From: Ignisphaera sp.
Lineage (GTDB): Archaea > Thermoproteota > Thermoprotei_A > Sulfolobales > Ignisphaeraceae
DNA length: 53,977 nt
Assembly: GCA_020833345.1 (NCBI GenBank)
Contig: JAJHQM010000004.1
Location: 1 to 53,977 of the forward strand
Direction: 5' to 3'
Shown: positions 8,591-17,564 of the stretch, one piece after another
How positions within the stretch are numbered: the first letter of the stretch is position 1
How the letters are laid out: every line of letters begins with the position of its first letter
Notes under the pieces: model-generated
The model's input: only the letters and a program-made list of their open reading frames with translations
What the model was told of the DNA's origin: nothing
Databases searched by the model: none
Made by a program: the position numbers and the translations under genes

Positions 8591-9379
8591 ATGGCAATAC
8601 AACTTACAAATATTTTAAAACTTGGGGGCTCTGTGATAACAAATAAGCAAGAACATTATTCAGTGAGATACAGTGATGTTTACAGAATAGCGCTGGAAAT
8701 TAGCCTGGCTTACAATAAGTGTAGCAAGAGAGTAGTACTAGTCCATGGTGGTGGGAGTTTCGGACACCACACTGTTGCTACATATGGTGATGTTAAGAGC
8801 TCTGAAGCCGTATCGCAAGTTGTGTACTTTATGAGAGAGTTAAACATGATTATAGTAGACGCGCTGCATGCTTATGGAGTACCTGCAATTCCTATAGACA
8901 CACACGCAATCTTCTATAGAACTAGTGAAAATGACTTACAATGTTTTTGTAAACCACTAGAAGAGGCTATTGAAAAAAGTGTTATACCCGTGCTTTACGG
9001 TGACATTATTTTCAGTTACAGAGGACCTGAGGTGCTGTCAGGTGATGAGATAGCATGGAAGCTTTCTACGCTATTTAAGCCCTGCAGACTGCTATTTGCA
9101 TCTGATGTTGATGGTGTTTACGAGAAGCCCCCAACTGAAGGAATTGAGAGAAAGGCAAAGCCTCTAGATATTGTAAGGCTCAGCAATTTAGAGGCAGTAG
9201 AATTTAGTTTTCAAGGCAGAGCAGATGTAACAGGGGGAATGAAGGCGAAGCTTCTTCACGGGCTTAGGTACTGGCATAGTGGCATTGCTGAGGTACTGAT
9301 ATTCAATGGGCTTAAAAAAGGACTCATATATAAAGCACTTTGTGGCAAACCCACTCCTGGGACAAGGGTTACGCTATGA
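8591..9379 (+). CDS. Isopentenyl phosphate kinase
   Basis: About 262 aa amino acid kinase-fold enzyme that phosphorylates isopentenyl phosphate to IPP, the last kinase step of the modified archaeal mevalonate pathway. It shows LKLGGSVIT at the N-terminus, HGGGSFGHH around residue 55 (including the catalytic histidine), VLYGDIIF, LFASDVDGVY and DVTGGM. GGAGG (8584-8588) lies directly before GTG 8588 and ATG 8591, so the exact start is uncertain by one codon. It overlaps the isomerase by ATGA. Confidence 0.93.
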   Translation: MAIQLTNILKLGGSVITNKQEHYSVRYSDVYRIALEISLAYNKCSKRVVLVHGGGSFGHHTVATYGDVKSSEAVSQVVYFMRELNMIIVDALHAYGVPAIPIDTHAIFYRTSENDLQCFCKPLEEAIEKSVIPVLYGDIIFSYRGPEVLSGDEIAWKLSTLFKPCRLLFASDVDGVYEKPPTEGIERKAKPLDIVRLSNLEAVEFSFQGRADVTGGMKAKLLHGLRYWHSGIAEVLIFNGLKKGLIYKALCGKPTPGTRVTL

Positions 9380-10473
9380 GTATAGAAAATAGGAAGCAGG
9401 ATCACATAGAGTTAGCACTCTTACCGCAATCCCAAGGACCTTTAACTACGCTATTTGAAGACGCTGTGATTGTTCACAACGCCTTACCCAACATATCTTA
9501 TGAGAAAATAGATACTTCAACAACTTTTTTAGGATTTAAATTAAGTGCACCTATAATAATCTCGGGAATGACTGGAGGAACTGAGAAGGCATACGAGTTA
9601 AACAAAAAGTTAGCTCAAGTGGCTGAAGAATTTCGCATAGCTCTAGGAGTTGGAAGCCAGAGAGCTATGATTGAAAACCCTTCTTTAATAAACACGTATA
9701 GAGTGGTTAGAGAAACTGCACCTAGCATACCCATAATATCTAACATAGGTTTTGCACAGCTAAAGAAGTTAAGCATGGAGCAAGTGGAGAGTCTTGTTAC
9801 TAGTATTGAGGCTAATGCACTAGCGATACATCTTAACGCAGCACAAGAGCTAGTGCAACTAGAAGGAGATAAAGATTTTGAAGACGTAGTTAGCGTGATA
9901 GAGAAGCTTACACATAGGTTAAGTGTTCCTATAATAATAAAGGAGGTTGGTAACGGGCTTTCAAAAGAAGTTGTAGAAACTCTGTATGCCATAGGAATTA
10001 GAGTATTTGATGTAGCTGGTGCTGGTGGTACAAATTGGGTTAGGATTGAGCTAATGAGAATTGCAAAAAGCGACAAAAAAGCATCACTTTACGGCGAACC
10101 CTTTGTTACGTGGGGTATACCTACAGCAGCATCAATTTGTGAAGCAAGAGCTGTTGCTAATGAGATTATAGTGATTGGTAGTGGAGGCATTAGAACAGGC
10201 GTAGATGTGGCAAAAGCTATAGCACTTGGTGCAGATATTGTGGGCATAGCCCAGCCTTTTCTTAGGAGCATTATAGTGGGGGGTGGTAGAGAGTATGTAT
10301 CTTCATTGCTAGCTCAGCTGAAGGTGGTTATGGCTCTAACTGGTGCTAGAAGCGTAATGGAGTTGCAGAATGTGCCAATAGTCATTATGGGCAGGCTCGC
10401 CCAATGGATTTGCGCTAGAAAGCTAAGGCTTAGAAACACACGAGCTTATATACACTGTTGCTCTAATGTATAG
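9376..10473 (+). CDS. fni: Type 2 isopentenyl-diphosphate delta-isomerase
   Basis: 365 aa FMN-dependent isomerase interconverting IPP and DMAPP. Family motifs are RKQDHIEL at the N-terminus, APIIISGMTGGT, GVGSQRAMIE, HLNAAQE, AGAGGTNW and GSGGIRTGVDVAKAIALGAD. The frame is open back to 9340, but ATG 9376 in the ATGA overlap with the kinase gives the standard N-terminus. It supplies DMAPP to the prenyl synthase encoded next. Confidence 0.95.
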   Translation: MSIENRKQDHIELALLPQSQGPLTTLFEDAVIVHNALPNISYEKIDTSTTFLGFKLSAPIIISGMTGGTEKAYELNKKLAQVAEEFRIALGVGSQRAMIENPSLINTYRVVRETAPSIPIISNIGFAQLKKLSMEQVESLVTSIEANALAIHLNAAQELVQLEGDKDFEDVVSVIEKLTHRLSVPIIIKEVGNGLSKEVVETLYAIGIRVFDVAGAGGTNWVRIELMRIAKSDKKASLYGEPFVTWGIPTAASICEARAVANEIIVIGSGGIRTGVDVAKAIALGADIVGIAQPFLRSIIVGGGREYVSSLLAQLKVVMALTGARSVMELQNVPIVIMGRLAQWICARKLRLRNTRAYIHCCSNV

Positions 10474-10484
10474 TGTGTTTAGCT

Positions 10485-11480
10485 ATGGAACTACTTAAGT
10501 ATGCAGAGGAGGTAGGTAAAGAAGTTGAAGAATTTATATACAACGTGATTAAAGGAGAGCCTTGGAAAGTTTATGAGGCTTCGCTTCACTATATAAAAGC
10601 AGGTGGTAAAAGGCTCAGGCCTCTTGTAGTGATTTTAGCAAGTAGAATTGCTGGTGGTAGTGAGGAAATAGCAATACCTGGTGCAGCAGCAGTAGAAGTC
10701 CTACACACCTTCACATTAATACATGACGACATTATCGATAAGGATGAGCTGAGAAGAGGAGTACCAACAGTTCACAAGCTGTGGGGAACTGACATGGCCA
10801 TAATTGCAGGGGATCTGCTTTTTGCCTATGCATATAAGTGCTTGCTAAAGGCTCTAGAACTAGGGGTTTCAAGTGATAGAGTTGCAAAGGCTATTGAAGC
10901 CTTAACAGATGCTGCAATAACTGTTGCTGAAGGCCAGGCTTTAGACATGATGCTTCCTGAGGTAAGGGAGGCAAGAGTAGAAGACTATATAACCATGGTT
11001 TCAAAGAAAACAGCTGCACTCTTTGCTTACTCAGCTAAAATTGGCGGTATTTTAGCAGGAGCCCCTGAAGAGTTTTTATTAAATATCTTCAACATAATGA
11101 TGAATGCTGGCGTAGCTTTTCAAATAAGAGACGATATACTTGGTCTAGTAGGGGATGAGAAGGTTTTGGGAAAGCCTGTTTATAGTGACTTAAGGGAGGG
11201 GAAGAGGACAGTACTCGTGATATACGCGCTAAACAATGTTAATCTTGAAAAGAAGGCCAAGCTTCTCAAGATCTTAGGAAACAGAAATGCAAGTCTTGAC
11301 GAGTTCAAGGAAGCTGCTAAGATAATACTTGAGAGTGGAGCTCTAGAGTATTCTGAATCTCTTGCTGAGATGTATGCTACCAGAGCTCTAGAGCTTCTCA
11401 ATGAGCTTAAACCTGTGAATGTAGAGGCTTTTGACATGTTTAAAGAACTGATAAGGTTTATGATCAAGAGAAGGTATTGA
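10485..11480 (+). CDS. Geranylgeranyl diphosphate synthase (trans-prenyltransferase)
   Basis: About 331 aa. The first aspartate-rich motif DDIID is at about residues 81-85, the second is RDDILG. GGKRLRP binds the diphosphate. The residue five before the first motif is phenylalanine, the chain-length determinant seen in archaeal GGPP synthases, so C20 product is likely. It makes the precursor of archaeal membrane lipids. GTG 10473, overlapping the isomerase stop, is an alternative start; ATG 10485 gives the usual N-terminus. Neither has a strong ribosome-binding site. Confidence 0.93.
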   Translation: MELLKYAEEVGKEVEEFIYNVIKGEPWKVYEASLHYIKAGGKRLRPLVVILASRIAGGSEEIAIPGAAAVEVLHTFTLIHDDIIDKDELRRGVPTVHKLWGTDMAIIAGDLLFAYAYKCLLKALELGVSSDRVAKAIEALTDAAITVAEGQALDMMLPEVREARVEDYITMVSKKTAALFAYSAKIGGILAGAPEEFLLNIFNIMMNAGVAFQIRDDILGLVGDEKVLGKPVYSDLREGKRTVLVIYALNNVNLEKKAKLLKILGNRNASLDEFKEAAKIILESGALEYSESLAEMYATRALELLNELKPVNVEAFDMFKELIRFMIKRRY

Positions 11481-11512
11481 TATAACAATTTAGTAGACCG
11501 GTAGAAAAGGAT

Positions 11513-12079
11513 ATGGAGCCAAATGCGAAAGGCATAGGGAGGTTTCCTATAGGATATGTGGAGGAAGGGTATGCTTTAAAAATAGCTGGAGAGGAGGGCA
11601 TAAAGGAACTCGTCAACTTTAAATCAAAACTGTGTATAGATAGAGATCACATGTGTTTTAGTGAGATGAATTTATGTAGAAGTGGCAAGAGCTTTGTAGA
11701 GGTGGTGTACGAAAGAATACCAGAACTCATTCTAGATGCTGAAAGAGGTACTCTGAAGTCTGACATAGCAATATATAGTCCTGTAGTTGATCAAGTTCTT
11801 TATGTACCTAGTAATACAAGGGTGTTTTTAGTGGAGGCTAGTGGGAGAAGCATCTATCCTCTCGTTAGTGAAGGTGAAAACGTGAGTAATGATAGAAAAC
11901 TATTTTATGTTGTAACAAACAAGTTTGAAGTGAGGGTTGTTAGGGCAGGGGTTTCTGGAGTAGTCATTTACGTTGGTGATGTTGTAGGAGGGTTTGTGAT
12001 AGCAAACAAAATGTTATGTATTATAGTGAGTGAGAAAGATGTCTGCAGGCTCCGTAGATGCAATCAAACAAGTAATTGA
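11513..12079 (+). CDS. Conserved archaeal protein, probable DUF2118 family with biotinyl/lipoyl-like C-terminus
   Basis: 188 aa, function unknown. The C-terminal third (VRVVRAGVSGVVIYVGDVVG, then FVIANKMLCIIV) has the repeating strand and Gly-Val-Val turn pattern of a biotinyl/lipoyl-like barrel, but no clear modified-lysine motif is visible. This resembles what I recall of archaeal DUF2118; the family assignment is from memory and moderate. Cysteines are frequent (C36, C42, C49 and a C-terminal group). The 3' end overlaps the GluRS gene by about 40 bases in another frame. A GAAAAGGA ribosome-binding site precedes ATG 11513. Confidence 0.75.
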   Translation: MEPNAKGIGRFPIGYVEEGYALKIAGEEGIKELVNFKSKLCIDRDHMCFSEMNLCRSGKSFVEVVYERIPELILDAERGTLKSDIAIYSPVVDQVLYVPSNTRVFLVEASGRSIYPLVSEGENVSNDRKLFYVVTNKFEVRVVRAGVSGVVIYVGDVVGGFVIANKMLCIIVSEKDVCRLRRCNQTSN

Positions 12080-13793
12080 AAGATCTGTCCTAAAGTATGC
12101 TGTAGAGAACAGGCTAAGATATGGTGAAGCTAAGCTAGGCCCAGTGATAAATAAGGTTCTGGGGGAGTTCAGGCAGTTCAAGGCTATGGCTAGGGATATT
12201 GCAAAGATAGTTGATGAGATTATCAAATATGTTAATAGCCTAAATGAAGCAGAGCTACGTGATTTAGCAGAGAAGCTGGGGCTTTTAGAGCAAAAGGAGG
12301 TTAAAAAGGAAGAAAGAGCTTTACCACCACTACCCAATGTAGAGCAGTGGGGTACTGTAGTAACGAGGTTTGCTCCCAATCCAGACTTTCCAATTCATTT
12401 AGGTAATGCGAGAGCCGCTATCCTTAGTCACGAGTATGCGAGAATGTATAAAGGAAGGTTTATACTTAGATTTGAGGATACTGATCCAAGAATCAAGAGG
12501 CCCCTTACATTTTCCTATAGTGTTGTGGAAGAGGATTTGCTATGGCTTAGTGTAAAGTGGGATGAAGAATATGTGCAGAGCTTGAGAATGGAGAAGTACT
12601 ATGAGGTTGCTAAGAAGCTCATAGAGCTTGGCTATGCATATGTTGACTTATGTAAAAGTGAGGTATTTAGGGAGTTGCGAAACGCAGGCAAGGAGTGTCC
12701 TCATAGAAATCTCAATCCATCTAAACACCTAGAGTTGTTTGAGAAAATACTTGTTGGAGAATTTGGTGAAGGAGAGGCTGTAGTAAGACTGAAAACCGAT
12801 TTAGGCCATCCCGATCCAGCAATACGTGATTGGGTTATGATGAGGATAATAGATGTTGAAAAGCACCCCCATCCAATTGTAGGTGATAAATATAGGTTAT
12901 GGCCGACATACAACTTTGCAGCGGCCGTTGACGATCACTTGATGGGGGTAACACATATCTTGAGGGGAAGGGAGCATGCTTTGAACACCATAAAGCAGCT
13001 CTACATATACAAGTATCTTGGCTGGCGCTATCCCGAAGTAATAAACTTTGGAAGGGTAGGGTTAGAGGGGTTTATTCTTAGTAAGAGCTGGATTAAAAGC
13101 AAGCTGAAGGAAAGCCCGGACAAGTTCATGGGATTTGACGACATTAGGTTTGCAACGATAGCAGGTCTTAGGAGAAGAGGCATTTTACCTGAGACCATTA
13201 GAGAAATTATACTTTCTCTCGGGCTTAGCCCTGCTGATGCAAGAGTAAGCTGGGTGAATATAGCAGCTGTGAATAGAAAAAATGCTGACCCCTTAGCAAA
13301 AAGGGTATTTGTTGTGTGTAACCCAGTTAAGGTTCATATTCACGGTGCGAATGTGCCTAAAGAAATTGAGATAAGCTATCACCCTACTAAAGACCTTGGA
13401 AAGAGAAAAATCACTTTAACAAAACCTGAGGTATTTGTATCTAGTCACGATATTGAAAACTCAAAGCCTGGCGCCATAATTAGGCTCATGGAGCTGTTCA
13501 ATATAGAGATAAAGCGTGTGAATAAAGATGTTGAGGCAGAATATCACAGTGCAGATCTTGCTGAAGCTAAAAAGTATGGGGCTCCAATAATTCAGTGGGT
13601 TCCTTGTGAAAGTAACGTAAAGGTTACAATTATTAAAGCTGATGGTCTAAAACTGAGAAAGCAATATTGTGTAGCAGAAAAAAGCCTGGCAGAAATGAAA
13701 AAAGATGAACTAGTGCAGATGGTTAGAGTAGGTTTTGGAAGGATTGACACTATTACAAGAAGCAATGTTATAATTATATATGCTCATGAATGA
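12039..13793 (+). CDS. gltX: Glutamyl-tRNA synthetase (archaeal, class I)
   Basis: About 584 aa. An N-terminal helical extension of some 100 residues typical of archaeal GluRS precedes the class I catalytic domain. The HIGH-type signature reads HLGNARAAI after RFAPNPDFPI, followed by RFEDTDPR. The KMSKS-type loop reads ILSKSW. The anticodon domain is the GlnRS-like beta-barrel type. It charges tRNA-Glu, and in archaea also supplies Glu for later steps. ATG 12039 is chosen over GTG 12030; both lie inside the preceding gene's 3' end. Confidence 0.95.
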   Translation: MSAGSVDAIKQVIERSVLKYAVENRLRYGEAKLGPVINKVLGEFRQFKAMARDIAKIVDEIIKYVNSLNEAELRDLAEKLGLLEQKEVKKEERALPPLPNVEQWGTVVTRFAPNPDFPIHLGNARAAILSHEYARMYKGRFILRFEDTDPRIKRPLTFSYSVVEEDLLWLSVKWDEEYVQSLRMEKYYEVAKKLIELGYAYVDLCKSEVFRELRNAGKECPHRNLNPSKHLELFEKILVGEFGEGEAVVRLKTDLGHPDPAIRDWVMMRIIDVEKHPHPIVGDKYRLWPTYNFAAAVDDHLMGVTHILRGREHALNTIKQLYIYKYLGWRYPEVINFGRVGLEGFILSKSWIKSKLKESPDKFMGFDDIRFATIAGLRRRGILPETIREIILSLGLSPADARVSWVNIAAVNRKNADPLAKRVFVVCNPVKVHIHGANVPKEIEISYHPTKDLGKRKITLTKPEVFVSSHDIENSKPGAIIRLMELFNIEIKRVNKDVEAEYHSADLAEAKKYGAPIIQWVPCESNVKVTIIKADGLKLRKQYCVAEKSLAEMKKDELVQMVRVGFGRIDTITRSNVIIIYAHE

Positions 13794-13814
13794 ACTTTGA
13801 AAACCTCATTATAT

Positions 13815-13824
13815 CTTAAATACC
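13815..13824 (+). promoter_or_regulatory. Probable TATA box for eL8
   Basis: CTTAAATACC is a strong crenarchaeal TATA-like element 46-55 bases before ATG 13870. Transcription would start near 13845, and an AAGGGGT ribosome-binding site lies in the short leader. Confidence 0.5.
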
Positions 13825-13869
13825 CGAGGCACAGACTTGTATAGTTAAAGATGTGGAAAGGGGTTAAAG

Positions 13870-14256
13870 ATGTCGAAACCTTTTTACGTAAAATTTGAAG
13901 TACCGCCAGAGGTCTCAGAAAAAGCCTATCAAGCACTTAAAAAAGCCAGGGAAACAGGAGGAAAGATTAGGAAAGGGACAAACGAGGTTACAAAGGGAGT
14001 TGAAAGGGGTCTCTGCAAATTAGTACTCATAGCAGAGGACGTAGATCCGCCAGAGGTTGTAGCTCACCTCCCACTACTTTGTGAAGAAAAGAAAGTGCCA
14101 TACCTATATGTGCCTAGCAAAAAGAGATTAGGAGAAATGGCAGGGATTGAGGTAGCAGCAGCCTCAGCGTGTATAGTAGAGCCTGGTGAGGCTAAGGCAG
14201 AGCTTGATGAATTAGTAGCCAAATACCAGGAACTAAGAACAAAAGCAGGTAAGTAA
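13870..14256 (+). CDS. rpl7ae: Ribosomal protein eL8 (L7Ae), k-turn binding protein
   Basis: 128 aa. It has the k-turn binding core [35 protein letters not shown] and the [13 protein letters not shown] loop. Besides the large subunit, archaeal L7Ae is the core protein of C/D and H/ACA sRNPs and of RNase P, which is relevant to the sRNA candidates in this window. It has its own promoter and is followed by a convergent eS28 gene. Confidence 0.97.
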   Translation: MSKPFYVKFEVPPEVSEKAYQALKKARETGGKIRKGTNEVTKGVERGLCKLVLIAEDVDPPEVVAHLPLLCEEKKVPYLYVPSKKRLGEMAGIEVAAASACIVEPGEAKAELDELVAKYQELRTKAGK

Positions 14257-14343
14257 CTAAGCAAGTTTTAAACTTTGATTTAGAACTACTTTTTCACTTC
14301 AAATAAGTACATAATGATGATTTTTGTAGTATAAAGACCTCAG

Positions 14344-14607
14344 TTACCTTCTTACAGTTAACTTCCTAGCTTCTCTCTCAGTTTCCCTCAGTATTACAAT
14401 ATCGCCTATTCTCACAGGCCCCTTAACATTCCGTGTTAAAATTCTTCCTTTATCTCTACCCTCTAAAATCCTGACCCTTACCTGAATCACCTCACCAGTT
14501 ACACCAGTTCTACCGATTATCTGTACAACTTCAGCTGGAAACCCTATCTTTTCAACAACATTAATTTCATAATCCTTACTCTTTTCCTCTACAACAACAT
14601 TTGTCAT
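14344..14607 (-). CDS. rps28e: 30S ribosomal protein eS28
   Basis: 87 aa, with [24 protein letters not shown] split across a typical S28e OB-fold and the [15 protein letters not shown] end. It is divergent from eL24. Its TATA-like element (complement of 14631-14645) is about 30 bases from the ATG, so the mRNA is probably nearly leaderless. Confidence 0.96.
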   Translation of the reverse strand: MTNVVVEEKSKDYEINVVEKIGFPAEVVQIIGRTGVTGEVIQVRVRILEGRDKGRILTRNVKGPVRIGDIVILRETEREARKLTVRR

Positions 14608-14630
14608 TATTTAGCGCCTCAGACGACATC

Positions 14631-14645
14631 AATTATTATAAAAAG
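14631..14645 (-). promoter_or_regulatory. Probable TATA box for eS28
   Basis: Read on the minus strand this is a CTTTTTATAATAATT element centred about 31 bases before the eS28 ATG, the expected distance for a leaderless transcript. Confidence 0.45.
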
Positions 14646-14699
14646 AGCTTTTAAGCTTTAACAAAGGTAACTCTATAACAAATTGTCGGTGATCATATA

Positions 14700-14888
14700 G
14701 TGGTTTCAAAGCATGTGTGCAGCTTTTGTGGCAACCTCATTGAGCCTGGTACAGGGCTTATGTTTGTAAAAAATGATGGTAGCATAATGTGGTTTTGTTC
14801 AAGTAAGTGCTATAAAAACTTCAGAATGGGTAGGGACCCCAAGAAGTTGCCATGGACTAAGCTATATCTAGGTAGAAGCAGAAAGTGA
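14700..14888 (+). CDS. rpl24e: 50S ribosomal protein eL24
   Basis: 62 aa zinc-ribbon protein with [18 protein letters not shown] and [20 protein letters not shown], i.e. a CX2C...CX3C zinc site. GTG start with GGTGAT upstream. In many archaea eS28-eL24-ndk-infB run in one direction; here eL24 is divergent from eS28, convergent with aIF5B, and no ndk gene is present. Confidence 0.96.
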   Translation: MVSKHVCSFCGNLIEPGTGLMFVKNDGSIMWFCSSKCYKNFRMGRDPKKLPWTKLYLGRSRK

Positions 14889-14889
14889 G

Positions 14890-16740
14890 TTAACTACTTT
14901 CAAGCTGTTTAAGTAGTAGAGAATACTCAATTTCCTTTAGCGCCTTAATCTTTAATATCTCTTTTAGAACCTCTATGGAGTCTTGTGTAAGCACATTCTT
15001 AAATTTTGTAATAAGAGCCTTTGCATGGTCAAGTGGTATGTCTGTATAGAGTATGTCTCCTTCATCAATGTGTCTGCCCACCATAACATTGCCTCTTATT
15101 GATATTGCTACCTCCTGCCCTGCTCGGGCCTCCTTAATTTGTTGCCCCATGTGCTGAATCTGCATTACCTCGCCTATTCTCTTACCATCAGCTTTCATAA
15201 GTGGTACACCAGCTCTTATTAAACCGCCCAACACCTCTACACCAACAATTGCAGGATCGCTTCGCCTAAAAACAAAACCTGGCAGGAGCTTTATTTTAGC
15301 AGGAGGCACCAGCACTTCAAATTCTCTTTGCAACTCCGCTTTCTTTTCATTTTCAATCCACTGAAGATACTCTTCAACAAGCCTATATATTATGTTATTT
15401 GAAAAGATCTTAACCCCCTCTTTTCTTGCAAGCTCTTCAGCTTCAGGCAAGGGCTTAACATTGAAAAGCAGAATTGCACCATAGTACTTGCTACTCTTTG
15501 CTACAATTGAAGCCTCTATAACCTCTCTTTTTGAAAGAGGTCCAACATCAGCAAGTCTTATTGGTATACCTCTCCTGCTAAGAGCATTAATAACAGCCTC
15601 CAGAGTTCCGAGAGTATCAGCTTTTACTACTACTCCATTAACATCCTTCTTAAATCTTATAGCTTCAACTTCTTCTACAATAAGCCTCTTATACTTTTCA
15701 ACATCTTTCTCTGTAGGCGCGACATAAAGTGGTGAGCCTGCGATAACCTCATCTAGGTTAGGTGCAACAATTCTAATACCTGCAGCAGCAGATACCTCTT
15801 CAACTGCTTTTAGTTCTGATTTTGCAACTCTTATATCAGTTACAGTCTTTGGCATTAATATTGTCCTAACTCTTGTAACTACAGGACCATTAATCCCCGC
15901 TAGTACCATAATATCCTTCTCTCTAATAACACCATCATAAAGAATCACATCTATAGCAATTCCAAACCCCGGTTGTTCTTTAACTTCAAGAACCACACCT
16001 TTACCAGGACCCTCAGCATACACAAGCCTATCACCTATGTACCTCTGAGCCATCCCGGCTACTACAGCTAGTAGCTCAGCAATTCCCTCGCCAGTCTTTG
16101 CTGAAACAGGTATTATGGGTATAACCTTTAGGAAGTCCCTAACCTTCTCAAATACATCTGCTGTCACATTATAATTAGAAAGCTGTGCTACAAGCTTGTA
16201 AAGCATTCCTTCAAGCCTTTTTGCAATGGCTGGTGCTTGCTTCCTTAAGCTTATTGTAATGGGCTCATCAGGATTAGGCTTCCAGCCAGGTATCTTATCT
16301 ATTTTATTAGCCGCTATGACAAATGGCACTCCTCTAGACTTCAGAATGTCTATGCTTTCTATTGTTTGAGGCATAACACCCTCATTCACATCTATAACCA
16401 ATATAGCTATATCAGCAACACTGCCCCCTCTTTTTCTCAAATTAGAGAAAAGCTCGTGACCGGGCGTGTCAATAAAGAGAAGTCCTGGTATAGTTAGTCT
16501 AACTGGTATAATCTTTTTAAGAGGTTCAATTACCTTTTCAATAACTGATGCCGGAATGTTACTTGCTCCTATATGTTGTGTCATTTCTCCAGCTTCTTTC
16601 TTAACCACAGCAGTTCCTCTAATCTTATCTAACAATGTAGTTTTTCCGTGATCTACGTGGCCAAGTACTACAACAATAGGTTGCCTAAGCCTCCTCCCTC
16701 CACTCACTTTAACCACACCACATGCAGTATAGTTGAGCAT
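14890..16740 (-). CDS. infB: Translation initiation factor aIF5B
   Basis: 616 aa GTPase promoting subunit joining. G1 is GHVDHGKTT (27-35), G3 is DTPGHELFSNLRKRGG, G4 is ANKIDKIPGW, and the domain IV region contains RAGVPLMKADGKRIGEV and HIDEGDILY. The length matches archaeal factors and no intein is present. The 3' end abuts eL24 (one base apart). It is divergent from eS6 across a region with an inverted repeat. Confidence 0.95.
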   Translation of the reverse strand: MLNYTACGVVKVSGGRRLRQPIVVVLGHVDHGKTTLLDKIRGTAVVKKEAGEMTQHIGASNIPASVIEKVIEPLKKIIPVRLTIPGLLFIDTPGHELFSNLRKRGGSVADIAILVIDVNEGVMPQTIESIDILKSRGVPFVIAANKIDKIPGWKPNPDEPITISLRKQAPAIAKRLEGMLYKLVAQLSNYNVTADVFEKVRDFLKVIPIIPVSAKTGEGIAELLAVVAGMAQRYIGDRLVYAEGPGKGVVLEVKEQPGFGIAIDVILYDGVIREKDIMVLAGINGPVVTRVRTILMPKTVTDIRVAKSELKAVEEVSAAAGIRIVAPNLDEVIAGSPLYVAPTEKDVEKYKRLIVEEVEAIRFKKDVNGVVVKADTLGTLEAVINALSRRGIPIRLADVGPLSKREVIEASIVAKSSKYYGAILLFNVKPLPEAEELARKEGVKIFSNNIIYRLVEEYLQWIENEKKAELQREFEVLVPPAKIKLLPGFVFRRSDPAIVGVEVLGGLIRAGVPLMKADGKRIGEVMQIQHMGQQIKEARAGQEVAISIRGNVMVGRHIDEGDILYTDIPLDHAKALITKFKNVLTQDSIEVLKEILKIKALKEIEYSLLLKQLESS

Positions 16741-16777
16741 AGCAACTATAAAAACCTATGATGAGTATTTCTATGCC

Positions 16778-16823
16778 AGACTTTCAAAATAGCTTTTTAG
16801 TTCTTATTTTTATTTGAAAGTCT
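16778..16823. promoter_or_regulatory. Perfect 11-bp inverted repeat in the divergent infB/eS6 promoter region
   Basis: AGACTTTCAAA at 16778-16788 is repeated exactly inverted (TTTGAAAGTCT) at 16813-16823, separated by 24 AT-rich bases that include TATA-like sequence (TTTTAGTTCTTATTTTTA). It lies 38 bases from the aIF5B start and 37 from the eS6 start, nearly symmetric between the two. This is consistent with an operator or regulator site acting on both genes; a transcript hairpin is the alternative. Confidence 0.5.
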
Positions 16824-16859
16824 CTGTAGAAGAGCTATAGTAATGGGTGTCCAAGTCTA

Positions 16860-17516
16860 ATGCCTGATTTCAAAATAGTGGTGTCTGACCCAACAGCAAA
16901 GAATATCAGGGTGATACCAGTTAAGGTAATAGGAACGCCGGATCTATCATATGATGAGAGGCATAAGGAGCAAAGAGAATTTGTATTATGTAAAGCAAAT
17001 CCAAAGCTAATAGAGATGCTTAATCCAGCCCTAGGGGTAGTCGTAATCAGGATATGGAAAAACAAAGCCAATAGAGAGAAAGTAAACATAATAGCTAAGA
17101 TAGTAAAAGATGCCTCATTAGATCTTCAGACTGTTTTTGTTCCAGAAGCTCTATTGCGTGAGAAGCTTGGAGTAGGAGAGGCTATAGGAGAAATATTCAG
17201 AGCGCCAGCGTTCCAAATAAGAATTAGTGGAGCAGACGCAGCTAAGCTAATTGGCTTGAAAATAGGTGATAGGTTTGAGGGCTCATTAATAGGGCTTAGC
17301 AATGTTCAGCTAGAAATTAGGGGTGGGTCAGACCTAGCGGGCTTTCCTATGCGTATTGATATTGCAGGGCCTGTGAAAAAGTATGTATTGCTTTCTCAAG
17401 GACCAGGCTTCAAGCCTAGAGAGGACGGTGAGAAGAGAAGAAAGCTTGTTAGAGGTAATACCATTTCAGAAGACATAGTACAGATAAACACTGTTGCTAT
17501 TTTCATTAAGAGCTAA
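16860..17516 (+). CDS. rps6e: 30S ribosomal protein eS6
   Basis: 218 aa. The characteristic eS6 segments FKIVVSDP, GDRFEGSLIGL and LEIRGGSDLAGFPMR are present, as is LSQGPGFKPREDGEKRRKLVRG. Archaeal eS6 is usually near 130-215 aa, so this is at the long end; residues 60-130 form an extra central segment relative to the shortest forms. It is followed by aIF2-gamma in the common archaeal order. Confidence 0.93.
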   Translation: MPDFKIVVSDPTAKNIRVIPVKVIGTPDLSYDERHKEQREFVLCKANPKLIEMLNPALGVVVIRIWKNKANREKVNIIAKIVKDASLDLQTVFVPEALLREKLGVGEAIGEIFRAPAFQIRISGADAAKLIGLKIGDRFEGSLIGLSNVQLEIRGGSDLAGFPMRIDIAGPVKKYVLLSQGPGFKPREDGEKRRKLVRGNTISEDIVQINTVAIFIKS

Positions 17517-17564
17517 ATTACTTAGAGCTTTTTTCAGCCATGCCTTAGAGATTGGGGATTTTGT

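Noticed and set aside
9615-10076. 153-codon minus-strand frame inside fni
   Set aside because: Shadow frame; the plus strand encodes all isomerase motifs without break.
14300-14345. ATGATGA box C-like sequence between eL8 and eS28
   Set aside because: No CTGA box follows on either strand within sRNA distance.
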